A stretch of 64,000 nt of DNA from Gammaproteobacteria bacterium (GTDB lineage: Bacteria; Pseudomonadota; Gammaproteobacteria; Burkholderiales; Rhodocyclaceae). Under the pieces are notes generated by a model. It worked only from the letters and a program-made list of their open reading frames with translations. It was not told where the DNA came from and searched no databases. Below are positions 1 to 8,389 of the stretch, piece by piece; the first letter of the stretch is position 1, and each line of letters begins with the position of its first letter. The position numbers were made by a program, and so were the translations under genes. Location of the stretch: assembly GCA_029289235.1 (NCBI GenBank), contig JARFTZ010000007.1, positions 1 through 64,000 of the forward strand, written 5' to 3'.

Positions 1-129
1 TCGCTTGACGTCCTGCAGATCATTCCTGATCCACAGACTTCTTTACATCGTGCGAGCTCTCAATCTTTTCGCAACCCACCGAAGCAGATCGCAACCCGAC
101 CAAAAACCCACACCTATCAATCGTCCAGT

Positions 130-141
130 TTTTAAAGAACA
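130..141 (-). promoter_or_regulatory. boxA-like antitermination element, probable rRNA leader
   Basis: On the minus strand, nine bases after the 3' end of the initiator tRNA, the sequence TGTTCTTTAAAA closely resembles the boxA core of rRNA leaders and spacers, which binds the Nus antitermination factors. No terminator separates it from the tRNA. I infer that transcription of the tRNA continues left, out of the window, into an rRNA operon. No rRNA sequence is visible in bases 1-129, so this rests on the motif and position only. Confidence 0.4.
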
Positions 142-149
142 AACTTGCT

Positions 150-226
150 TGGTTGCGGGGACAGGATTTGAACCTGTGACCTTCGGGTTATGAGCCCGAC
201 GAGCTGCCAGACTGCTCCACCCCGCG
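150..226 (-). tRNA. Initiator tRNA-fMet (CAT)
   Basis: The minus strand folds as a 77-base cloverleaf with an encoded 3' CCA. The anticodon is CAT. Three marks identify the initiator rather than the elongator form: the first base C faces A72 and cannot pair, the anticodon stem ends in three consecutive G-C pairs (GGG and CCC around the loop), and the acceptor arm starts CGCGGGG. A strong promoter lies just upstream at 241-270. Confidence 0.95.
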
Positions 227-240
227 TCCGAAAGAGAAAA

Positions 241-270
241 ATTATAACCTTGTTTCTCTTCTCTCGTCAA
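241..270 (-). promoter_or_regulatory. Sigma70 promoter of the initiator tRNA
   Basis: The minus strand has TTGACG (265-270) and a perfect TATAAT (241-246) separated by 18 bases. The predicted start lies about eight bases before the mature tRNA end at 226, so the tRNA is the first gene of its transcript. Confidence 0.8.
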
Positions 271-305
271 CACCACCGAGCAATCATTTCCTCGGTCAGC
301 GCCTT

Positions 306-333
306 CAAAAGGCCCCCTGTGTTGCGAGGGGGC
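306..333 (-). terminator. Rho-independent terminator after the adenine deaminase gene
   Basis: On the minus strand a seven-pair GC stem (GCCCCCT with AGGGGGC, bases 327-333 and 312-318) with an eight-base loop is followed by CTTTT. It lies about 95 bases past the stop of the deaminase gene and before the tRNA promoter. Confidence 0.65.
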
Positions 334-427
334 GAACTATAGCAACACAATACTGCTGCGTCAACCAGATATGTAGATTATTCTGAGTACAGCATCTCAA
401 AACACGAGTTACCTACCAACCACAGGG

Positions 428-1453
428 TCACAAAGATGCAGCCCGATCCAGATCTCGAAGCCACAATGACCGCTGATCGTCTGTAACGAACGCCGCCAGA
501 AAACCATTGCGTGCAATCTGTACGATTTCATCCCGAGAGAGTGCAAGGGCCTCCGCTGCTTGGATAAAGTTCGCGCTGATGTAACCGCCAAAATATGCTG
601 GATCGTCGGAGTTGATCGTCACGCGCAAGCCGGATCGCAGCAGCTTGGCAAGATTATGTTCGCGCAAGTGGGGAACCACGCACAACTTGAGATTTGATAG
701 TGGACAAACGGTCAAGGGAATTTTCTCCAAAGCCAGTCGCCGCATCAATTCAGGATCCTCTTCCGAACGCACTCCGTGATCAATGCGCTCTGCGCGTAAC
801 GTATCGAGAGCACCGTGAATATACGATGGCGGCCCTTCTTCGCCTGCATGCGCAACAATCCGAAACCCTAGTTCGCGTGCTTTAGCGAACACTCCAGCGA
901 ACTTCTCCGGCGGGTTTCCCACCTCACCGGAATCCAGCCCGACCCCAACCCAGAGGTCTGCATATTCGGCACGCAACGGCAATGCTTCATCCAGCGTCGC
1001 AAATGCATCCTCCTCGGAAAGATGACGAAGGAAACATAGGATCATTCGACTGGAAAACCCGTAATCACTGCGCGCCTGCCGTAGCGCTCCCGCAATCCCG
1101 GCGAAAACGGTTTCGATGGGGACATTGCGCGCGGTATGCGTTTGCGGATCGAAAAACAGCTCGGCGTGGCGTACGTCGTCCGCAATCGCGCGACAAACGT
1201 ACGCCATGGTCAAATCGAAAAAATCCTGTTCGGTCTGCAAAACGGCCGCACCAGCATAATAGACATCCAGGAACGATTGCAGGTCGGAGAACCGGTAGGC
1301 TTCGCGCACCTCGTCCACCGACGCATACGGAAGGATCAACCCGTTCCGCTGCGCCAAGGAGAACATCATTTCAGGCTCGAGTGTCCCTTCGATATGCAGG
1401 TGCAACTCCGCCTTCGGGAGGCGCCGGACGAAGTCAATCAGGGAGAAATCCAT
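428..1453 (-). CDS. Adenine deaminase (adenosine deaminase superfamily)
   Basis: A 341-residue cytosolic zinc enzyme that should hydrolyse adenine to hypoxanthine and ammonia in purine salvage. The TIM-barrel metal and catalytic motifs are all present: His18-Leu-His20 near the N-terminus, His202 and Glu205 in HAGEE, His226 after Asp225, and Asp283-Asp284 in NSDDP. The stretch after the first motif, IEGTLEPEMMF, is what I know from the Aah1-type adenine deaminases rather than true adenosine deaminases, so adenine is the preferred substrate call; this is inference from family resemblance. The gene stands alone, divergent from mltD, and is followed by a good terminator. The ATG has no strong ribosome site. 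Confidence 0.85.
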   Translation of the reverse strand: MDFSLIDFVRRLPKAELHLHIEGTLEPEMMFSLAQRNGLILPYASVDEVREAYRFSDLQSFLDVYYAGAAVLQTEQDFFDLTMAYVCRAIADDVRHAELFFDPQTHTARNVPIETVFAGIAGALRQARSDYGFSSRMILCFLRHLSEEDAFATLDEALPLRAEYADLWVGVGLDSGEVGNPPEKFAGVFAKARELGFRIVAHAGEEGPPSYIHGALDTLRAERIDHGVRSEEDPELMRRLALEKIPLTVCPLSNLKLCVVPHLREHNLAKLLRSGLRVTINSDDPAYFGGYISANFIQAAEALALSRDEIVQIARNGFLAAFVTDDQRSLWLRDLDRAASL

Positions 1454-1672
1454 GGCGGGGGAGAGAGTTTGTATAAAACCATGATTTTACTGCCCCGCAA
1501 CCGAGCGGAGGATTAAAAACTCCGCAGTATCCCTGGCTGCAATCGACCTCTCTGATAAATTGCCTGCTTGCCGTATGGGATATACTCTGCCGATTGCCTA
1601 TCGACCGAACAGTCAGGAACGCCAGCTGTTGTGGCTTCCTTCACCGCATGGCAGACCAGTTCAGGAAATCGG

Positions 1673-3376
1673 ATGATCAAACCACTCGGATTCAACCTCC
1701 GCCACATTCGCTTTCGCAGCGGTTTTGTATACGCATGCATCGCCATGCTCAGCGGTTGCGCAAGTGTCATGCAGCCATCCGGCGAGCAGGTTGCTTCACA
1801 GCCTGACGGACACCGCAGCTTGAGCATCGCCGAAACTCCAGAATACGGGGACAATACCTTATTGCGGTTCGACGTCCCCGACCGCCCTCCCGTTGTAAAA
1901 CCTGTCGACCTGATCGGCATTCCGGATGATATTTTCCAGCGGATTCGTCAGGGCTTCGCCATGCCCGATCTGCATGATGAACTCGTGCTTCATCACCAGC
2001 AGTGGTACATGAATCGCCCGGATTACATGCGCCGCATGGTCGATCGAAGCAGCCGTTATCTCTATCACATCGTGGATGAACTCGAGAAGCGCGGAATGCC
2101 CATGGAGTTGGCCCTGCTACCGATGGTGGAGAGCGCCTACAACCCGATGGCGTATTCCCGCTCGAAAGCCTCTGGCCTGTGGCAATTCATCCCATCAACC
2201 GGCAAACGCTACAACCTCGACCAGGATTGGTGGAAGGACGAACGTCGCGACATCGTTGCATCAACAGCGGCCGCGCTTGACTATCTTCAATCGATTTATG
2301 AAATGCACGGCGACTGGCACCTCGCACTGGCCTCCTACAACTGGGGAGAAGGTGCCGTCGGACGGGCCATAGGAAAGAACCGCGCGCAAGGACTGCCGAC
2401 CGACTACCTCAGTCTGACCATGCCACAGGAAACGCGAAACTACGTCCCGAAACTGCAGGCTCTGAAAAATATCTTCAACAGCAAATCCATCCTGGCGCAA
2501 CTCGACCTACCGAACATACCGAACCGGCCATTCTTCGCCACGATCACCACCGACTCACATATCGACGTTAACGTCGCGGCCAAACTGGCAGACATGCCGG
2601 TGCAGGAATTCGTCGCCCTCAATCCGGCACACAACCGGCCGGTCATCAAGCCAGAAACCCCGCTGGTCATTCCCGCGGAAAAAATAGAGACCTTCGTCAG
2701 CAACCTGGAAGCGCACGAGGAGGACAACAAACCGCTGTCCTCCTGGCAGACCTACACTTTCCGCAAAGGCGACACACTCGCCAGAATCGCCAAGCGCTTC
2801 GGCATGACTGTTGCAAGCCTGCGGGCCGCCAATGGCATCAAAGGCAAGGAGAGGTTCAGGCAAGGCCAGACACTCCTCGTTAACGGGCGCTCACCTCAAG
2901 GCAACGGCACGCCACAACCGGTTGTGAGTATCTCTACGCGAAAGATCGACGGCAATCAACCAACAAGAACACCGCCCGGACAGACACTCACTCATATCGT
3001 TGCAAAAGGCGAGTCACTCTTCTCCATAGCCCGCCGCTACGGAACCAGCGTAACCACGCTGAAAGAGGCAAATGATCTGACAGGCAGCGGTATTTCCATC
3101 GGCACCAGACTTCAGATCACCTCCACAAATCGCCCGCAGATGCTGGTTACAACATCCGCGGCAAATGTCGAAAAAGCCAAACCGGCCCCTGTTAAGACGA
3201 CAAGCGTGAAACCAGCGAAAATCGCGCATTACACAGTTCGCCGCGGCGACACCTTGTATTCGATAGCCCAGCAGTTCAACATCGATACCGACGACATTTT
3301 GCGCTGGAACAACGTTTCCCCTAAAGCACTCAGACCCGGCACAAAGCTAACCATCCAGTTGGCTCAAAACCCGTAA
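1673..3376 (+). CDS. mltD: Membrane-bound lytic murein transglycosylase D (lipoprotein with LysM)
   Basis: A 567-residue outer-membrane lipoprotein that cleaves peptidoglycan glycan strands to 1,6-anhydromuropeptides. I place the start at 1673, not at an upstream in-frame ATG at 1568, because AGGAAA precedes it and the protein then opens with a positively charged segment, a hydrophobic stretch and the lipobox Leu-Ser-Gly-Cys29. The SLT domain has catalytic Glu153 in MVESAYNP followed by SGLWQFIPSTG. Three C-terminal LysM repeats (about residues 361-403, 441-483 and 519-563) anchor it to glycan. Length and architecture match MltD. The gloB gene that often precedes mltD is not here. Confidence 0.92.
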   Translation: MIKPLGFNLRHIRFRSGFVYACIAMLSGCASVMQPSGEQVASQPDGHRSLSIAETPEYGDNTLLRFDVPDRPPVVKPVDLIGIPDDIFQRIRQGFAMPDLHDELVLHHQQWYMNRPDYMRRMVDRSSRYLYHIVDELEKRGMPMELALLPMVESAYNPMAYSRSKASGLWQFIPSTGKRYNLDQDWWKDERRDIVASTAAALDYLQSIYEMHGDWHLALASYNWGEGAVGRAIGKNRAQGLPTDYLSLTMPQETRNYVPKLQALKNIFNSKSILAQLDLPNIPNRPFFATITTDSHIDVNVAAKLADMPVQEFVALNPAHNRPVIKPETPLVIPAEKIETFVSNLEAHEEDNKPLSSWQTYTFRKGDTLARIAKRFGMTVASLRAANGIKGKERFRQGQTLLVNGRSPQGNGTPQPVVSISTRKIDGNQPTRTPPGQTLTHIVAKGESLFSIARRYGTSVTTLKEANDLTGSGISIGTRLQITSTNRPQMLVTTSAANVEKAKPAPVKTTSVKPAKIAHYTVRRGDTLYSIAQQFNIDTDDILRWNNVSPKALRPGTKLTIQLAQNP

Positions 3377-3531
3377 GCAGCCCAAATCCGTTCAGCGACC
3401 CTCAGTCGCCCAGCCATAGTCCTCGGCATTCTTGAAACCGCTGTCTATACTGGAAGCGTGATTCGCTGCTTGTCGTCGCGATGAACGTGTAATACCACCG
3501 AAAACCACCAACAACAGAGGAGGTACACATC

Positions 3532-3819
3532 ATGGCAGTCAAGATCCTGATCAAGAGAAAAGTCAACGAACAAACCGCAGACGGGCTGGATTATCTGCTC
3601 AAGAAGATGCGCTCGCAGACTCTTAACCAAGCGGGATACATCTCCGGCGAAACTTACAAGCGGTTCGATGAAGAGGGCGAGAACCTGGTGATCAGTACGT
3701 GGCAATCCGTCGACGACTGGCGGAGATGGTTCAATAGCGAAGAGCGGAAAGACATCCAGAACCAGATCGATATTCTGCTTGAGGAACCCACGGAATACGA
3801 GATATACATTCCTGCCTGA
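3532..3819 (+). CDS. Small ABM-fold (antibiotic biosynthesis monooxygenase-like) protein
   Basis: A 95-residue soluble protein with a very good ribosome site (AGAGGAGG, ten bases upstream). The middle pattern, a Tyr-Ile-Ser-Gly-Glu strand followed by the ISTWQSVDDWRRW helix-strand region, is typical of the dimeric ferredoxin-like ABM domain. Family members range from heme-degrading enzymes to quinol monooxygenases and many have no known substrate. Nothing in the neighbourhood gives a specific function; it lies between mltD and the end of a convergent ABC operon. Confidence 0.75.
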   Translation: MAVKILIKRKVNEQTADGLDYLLKKMRSQTLNQAGYISGETYKRFDEEGENLVISTWQSVDDWRRWFNSEERKDIQNQIDILLEEPTEYEIYIPA

Positions 3820-3847
3820 TTTCCCGCATGCGCGCTACGACTCTAGG

Positions 3848-5872
3848 TCAGCGGCGCAGGTGACAACGGACCACGTGGCAGGAAGAGACTCGATGCGGAG
3901 CCGGATAATCCGATAGACAGACCTCGGTCCGGTAAGCACAACGGGGATGAAAATGACAACCTTCAGGAGGATTGGCCGGCGAAGGCATTTCACCGCCAAG
4001 CCGGACGACCTCCGGCGATCCGTCGAGACGCGGGGACGGCACCGCCGAGAGTAACGTCTGCGTGTAGGGATGCTGTGGATAACGCAACACCTCGTCGACA
4101 GCCCCACGCTCGACAATGCGCCCGAGGTACATGACCGCGACTTCATGCGCCAGATACTCGACCACCGCAAAGTTGTGCGTGACGAACAGATAGGCCAGCC
4201 CGAGTTGGTTCTGCAGCGATTTGAGCAAATTGAGAATCTGGGCCTGGACCGAGACGTCGAGCGCTGACGTCGGCTCGTCGCAGATAATCAACTCCGGTTG
4301 AACGGCCAGCGCACGGGCGATGGCGATGCGCTGACGCTGTCCGCCGGAGAACTCGTGCGGGAAGCGGCTCGCCGCTTCACCGGGCAGCCCCACCTGTTCC
4401 AGCAACGCGGCTATGCTCGCCTCCGGCCCGTCATCCCGCGGGATGACGCCCAACGCGGTCATTCCTTCGGCGATGATTTCGCCAACCGACATCCGCGGGT
4501 TGAGGGAAGCAAAGGGGTCCTGAAAGATCATCTGCATGCGCCGCCGCATCGGCCTCAACTGCGCACGCGAAATGTCGGTCAGTACCCGTCCGTCGAGTCG
4601 AACCTCGCCGTCGGTCGGTCGAATCAACTGCAGGATTGCCTTGCCCACGGTCGTTTTTCCGCAGCCCGACTCCCCCACCAGGGCGAGCGTCCTGCCACGC
4701 GCGAGTTCCAGCGAAACGCCGTCAACCGCCTTTACATGACCAACAACCCGCTGCAGGATGCCGCGCCTGATCGGGAAATGCACCCGCAATTGATCAACCT
4801 GAAGCAACGCCCTGACGTCGTTTTCGCCGGTAGGAACTTCAGTAAACTCACGGCCCTGCGATCCTCGAACGAGGGGAATACGGTTTTCAGACACCCCGTG
4901 ACAGCGCACCCGATGCCCGGCACCAAGGTCCGCCCACGCCGGGGATTCCCCCCGGCAACGCTCCCAGGCAAACGGGCAGCGTGCCGCGAAACGGCATCCT
5001 GCTGGCATCGCGGAAAGCGGTGGCACCTGTCCCGCAATGGTATCCAGCGCCCCTCCCCGACGTGACAGATCGGGCAATGCGGCAAAGAGCTTTTGCGTAT
5101 AAGGGTGCTGTGGCGAGGTAAAGAACGCTTCGCGCGGTGCTTCCTCAATGATCTCGCCGGCATACATCACCCCGATGCGGTGCGCCATCTGCGCGACAAC
5201 ACCAAGGTCGTGTGTGATCAGCAACACGCCCATGCCGCGCTCAGCCTGCATCCGGCGCAGCAGATCGAGAATCTGCGCCTGTATCGTCACGTCGAGCGCC
5301 GTCGTCGGCTCGTCGGCAATCAACAGACGGGGATTCCCGGCCAGCGCGATGGCAATCATTACCCGCTGCTTCATGCCGCCAGAAAGCTGGAATGGATACT
5401 CCGACAGGCGCCGTTCCGCATCGGCGATTCCCACCGCATTCAACAACTCCAAAGCGCGTTGCTGTGCCGCTTCGCCAGACAGGCCAGCGTGCCGTTCCAA
5501 TACCTCGCCGATCTGGCGCCCCACGGTCAGTACCGGATTGAGGCTCGTCGCCGGTTCCTGGAAGATCATTGCCATGCCGCCGCCCCGCACCGTACGCATC
5601 TCGGCTTCCGGCAACTGGAGCAGTTCGGAGCCTTCGAAGCGCACTTCGCCGCCGAGAATGCGTCCGGCCGCCGGTAGCAGACGCAACAGAGCCAGCGCTG
5701 TCGCCGATTTTCCGCAACCCGACTCGCCCAACAGCGCCAAGGTCTCCCCGGGACGCAGATCGAAGCTGACGCGATCCACGGCCACCAGCACACGCCGCCC
5801 ATGACGGGTTCCGCTGGCGAAGCCCATGCGCAGATCGCGCACATCAAGAATCGGCTGTTGGTCTTTGCTCAT
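3848..5872 (-). CDS. Peptide ABC transporter ATPase, two fused nucleotide-binding domains (YejF-like)
   Basis: A 674-residue cytosolic ATPase powering the importer encoded by the next three genes. Both halves are complete: the first has GESGCGKS, signature LSGGMKQR and Walker [13 protein letters not shown]; the second has [16 protein letters not shown] and LIICDEPTSALD. Each half ends in a Cys-containing oligopeptide-transporter C-terminal segment. This DppD-DppF-type fusion is the YejF arrangement. Its ATG overlaps the stop of the upstream permease gene by four bases (ATGA), so translation is probably coupled. A perfect 20-base palindrome at 4429-4448 falls in the helical region of the second half. 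Confidence 0.9.
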   Translation of the reverse strand: MSKDQQPILDVRDLRMGFASGTRHGRRVLVAVDRVSFDLRPGETLALLGESGCGKSATALALLRLLPAAGRILGGEVRFEGSELLQLPEAEMRTVRGGGMAMIFQEPATSLNPVLTVGRQIGEVLERHAGLSGEAAQQRALELLNAVGIADAERRLSEYPFQLSGGMKQRVMIAIALAGNPRLLIADEPTTALDVTIQAQILDLLRRMQAERGMGVLLITHDLGVVAQMAHRIGVMYAGEIIEEAPREAFFTSPQHPYTQKLFAALPDLSRRGGALDTIAGQVPPLSAMPAGCRFAARCPFAWERCRGESPAWADLGAGHRVRCHGVSENRIPLVRGSQGREFTEVPTGENDVRALLQVDQLRVHFPIRRGILQRVVGHVKAVDGVSLELARGRTLALVGESGCGKTTVGKAILQLIRPTDGEVRLDGRVLTDISRAQLRPMRRRMQMIFQDPFASLNPRMSVGEIIAEGMTALGVIPRDDGPEASIAALLEQVGLPGEAASRFPHEFSGGQRQRIAIARALAVQPELIICDEPTSALDVSVQAQILNLLKSLQNQLGLAYLFVTHNFAVVEYLAHEVAVMYLGRIVERGAVDEVLRYPQHPYTQTLLSAVPSPRLDGSPEVVRLGGEMPSPANPPEGCHFHPRCAYRTEVCLSDYPAPHRVSSCHVVRCHLRR
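4429..4448. repeat. Perfect 20-base palindrome inside a coding region
   Basis: CGTCATCCCG followed directly by its exact reverse complement, with no loop. It shares the CGTCATCCCG arm with the intergenic palindrome at 42028-42057 but lacks the four-base loop. It encodes a Gly-Val-Ile-Pro-Arg-Asp-Asp stretch near residue 475 of the YejF-like ATPase, in a length-variable region between the Q-loop and signature motif. It may be chance or a relic of the same element family. Confidence 0.45.
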
Positions 5873-7296
5873 GACGCTCCCGCCGTGCGTGGATCGAAGG
5901 CGTCACGCACCACATCGGCAAACAGGTTCGCTGCGAGCACCAGCGCGAACATGAAGGCAAACGCCGCCGCCAGCGACCACCATACCATTGGCTCGCGCGC
6001 CAGTTCCATGCGCGCGTTGTTGATCATCGTGCCAAAGCTGATCATCGTCGGATCGACGCCGATGCCGACGTAGGAAAGCACCGCCTCGGCGAGCACGAGA
6101 TTCGAGAAATCCATGACCAGGGCAATGATCACGATGTGCATCAGGTTGGGCAGGATATGGCGCAGGAGAATGCGCAAATCCGCCACGCCGAACGCCTGTG
6201 CCGCCTGAATGTATTCCAGCTCGCGCAACTTGAGCGTTTCGCCACGCAACAGACGGCACAGCCCGGTCCAGCTGGTCAGCCCGAGGATGAAGCACAACGC
6301 CAGCAAACGCAGGTCTGCACGCTCGGCAGCCGTCGAAAACCATTGCGGATGGGTGTCGATGATCACCTGCATCATCAGCACGGCGGCGGCGATCAACAGC
6401 ACGCCGGGGATAGAGGACAGCGTCGTGTAGAGATACTGGATCACGTCATCCACCCAGCCACGGAAATAGCCGGCGAGGACGCCCAGACCAATCGCCAGGG
6501 GCAGCGTCACCAGCGTCGTCACCAGGCCGATCACCAGCGCGGTGCGCACACTCTTGAGAATCTGGTAGAAAACATCCTGTCCGACCTTGTCGGTACCGAA
6601 CACATGGTAATCGACGCACAGCGCCAGCACCGGCAGCAGCACCAGCAAGAGCGCACCGAGCGTGATCAGCACCGCGTTCCAGGCGAATTCCGTCTCGCCC
6701 TTCCAGATCAGTCGCCACGACTGCCCGGGAGAAACCTTTTGCCCGCGCGCCAACCAAATGGAGACTCCAAACGAAACAAGCCCCAGGAGGCCGAACGCGA
6801 GCCCTCCGGCGGAGAGCACGCGGCGAAGCACGTCTTCGGCACGTTTCCCCTCGTCGTTACCAAGATGCGCCCCACCGAACTTGAGGCGCGGGAAAACACG
6901 CTCGGCATGAACACGGCCATCGGCATCGACGACTTCGATCGATTCCTTTGCGTAGGCCCGCGTCGCCAGCGGAGCGGAGTAAGTTTTCTCGTTGCGCGTG
7001 CGCAGGGGCGCGGCAATGGCGTCAAGCAACGACAGCACCTCGACCGCATAGGCAACCGGCTGGTCCTGCCCGCCGCTCTCGAGGCGCGGACGGTAATGCA
7101 GGGAATCGAGCAAGCCGACCAGAAGGAATACCGACAACAACGTCGCCGAGGCCATGCCGGTCCGACTGCTGCCGACACGCCGCCAGGCCGCGCGCAGCGG
7201 CGCGTTTCGCCACGACAACGCGCCCAATATGGTGCCGGCGATCGCGAGGAACCAGATCAGGGCATCGGACCACAGAAGGACGGGCAGGAATTTCAT
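5869..7296 (-). CDS. Peptide ABC transporter permease with long N-terminal extension (YejE-like)
   Basis: A 475-residue inner-membrane protein. The C-terminal 270 residues are an ordinary OppC/YejE-type permease: FGTDKVGQDVF, then about five membrane segments and the EAA-type loop EYIQAAQAFGVADLRILLRH. The first 200 residues are an addition: two membrane segments, a polar stretch of roughly 95 residues (67-160, presumably periplasmic) and two more hydrophobic segments. E. coli YejE, at about 340 residues, has no such polar insert. The gene overlaps the YejB-like gene upstream and the ATPase gene downstream by four bases each. Confidence 0.85.
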   Translation of the reverse strand: MKFLPVLLWSDALIWFLAIAGTILGALSWRNAPLRAAWRRVGSSRTGMASATLLSVFLLVGLLDSLHYRPRLESGGQDQPVAYAVEVLSLLDAIAAPLRTRNEKTYSAPLATRAYAKESIEVVDADGRVHAERVFPRLKFGGAHLGNDEGKRAEDVLRRVLSAGGLAFGLLGLVSFGVSIWLARGQKVSPGQSWRLIWKGETEFAWNAVLITLGALLLVLLPVLALCVDYHVFGTDKVGQDVFYQILKSVRTALVIGLVTTLVTLPLAIGLGVLAGYFRGWVDDVIQYLYTTLSSIPGVLLIAAAVLMMQVIIDTHPQWFSTAAERADLRLLALCFILGLTSWTGLCRLLRGETLKLRELEYIQAAQAFGVADLRILLRHILPNLMHIVIIALVMDFSNLVLAEAVLSYVGIGVDPTMISFGTMINNARMELAREPMVWWSLAAAFAFMFALVLAANLFADVVRDAFDPRTAGAS

Positions 7297-8273
7297 CGGT
7301 CGAAGCGGATGCGCGGATCAACAAACGTGTAGGAGATGTCGGTCAGGATCAGTCCGGCGATATACAACCCTGAGCCGATGAAGACCATCGCTCTCACCAC
7401 CGCGAAGTCCTGTGCCTGAATCGCGTCGATGGTGTAGCTGCCCAGACCGGGAATCCCGAAGAATGATTCGGTCAGCAATGAGCCCATGAACAGCAGCGGA
7501 ATGACGACAACCACGCCGGTCAGGATCGGAATCATCGCGTTGCGCAACACGTGCCGGAACAGCACGGTTGGTTCCGAAAGCCCCTTGGCCCGAGCCGTAC
7601 GCACATAGTCCTTGCCGATTTCCTCCAGAAAGATTGTGCGGTACCAGCGGGTCGACGCGCCCACGCCGGAAATGACGCCGATCACCACCGGCAGGATGAG
7701 AAACTTCCAGGCATCCAGTCCGACGGCATAGCCTGAAATAGGAACCAGGCGCCAGAGCTTGCTGACGAGATACTGCCCGCCAATGATATAGAAGAGCCCT
7801 GAGATCGACATCATCGCCACACAGAGGACGACGCCCCAGAAATCGAGGTAGGTCGCCCGGAAAAACGCCAGCAGCAAGGCAAAGCTCACCGTCACGAACA
7901 GCCCCAGGATGAACGTCGGCAAGGCGATCGCCAGCGACGGCCCCATGCGCAAGCCTATTTCCCGGGTGATATCGCGTCCATCCTCCGCCCTGCCGAAATC
8001 ACCGACGAACATGCGTGCCGATTTGGCGAAGAAAATCGTGTCGGTGACGACGCCGACGCCCGACACGGCCGGGTTGAGGAAGAGCGGCTTGTCGTATCCG
8101 CGCTCCGTCTTCCATTTTTCGATGGCCTCCGGTGTCACGCGCTTGACGCCCAGTTGCATGCGCGCCATATCGTCAGGGGTATTGACGACGAAGAATAACG
8201 CGAAGGTGATCAGGTTAACGCCGAGCAGAATCGGAATCGCATAAAGCAGGCGGCGCAGGAGGTAGGCGAACAT
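7293..8273 (-). CDS. Peptide ABC transporter permease (YejB-like)
   Basis: A 326-residue inner-membrane protein with about six membrane helices, the first permease of the importer. The N-terminal helix LLRRLLYAIPILLGVNLITF and the EAA-loop region [19 protein letters not shown] are typical of the OppB/DppB family. The insert with ITREIGLRMGPSLAIALP is of the YejB type. It should pair with the next permease to form the channel. There is no clear ribosome site. A 116-base gap without a terminator separates it from the binding-protein gene, so co-transcription is likely. Confidence 0.88.
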   Translation of the reverse strand: MFAYLLRRLLYAIPILLGVNLITFALFFVVNTPDDMARMQLGVKRVTPEAIEKWKTERGYDKPLFLNPAVSGVGVVTDTIFFAKSARMFVGDFGRAEDGRDITREIGLRMGPSLAIALPTFILGLFVTVSFALLLAFFRATYLDFWGVVLCVAMMSISGLFYIIGGQYLVSKLWRLVPISGYAVGLDAWKFLILPVVIGVISGVGASTRWYRTIFLEEIGKDYVRTARAKGLSEPTVLFRHVLRNAMIPILTGVVVVIPLLFMGSLLTESFFGIPGLGSYTIDAIQAQDFAVVRAMVFIGSGLYIAGLILTDISYTFVDPRIRFDR

Positions 8274-8389
8274 GGCTGCGGATTATGGAGAAGATATCGT
8301 ATCAACGCAGACGGGCTTTCGGGGCACGTCATCAAGGCACGAGTTGCTTGTTTCAAGATTCATCGACATCAGTTCCTCGAGGGGTTTTC

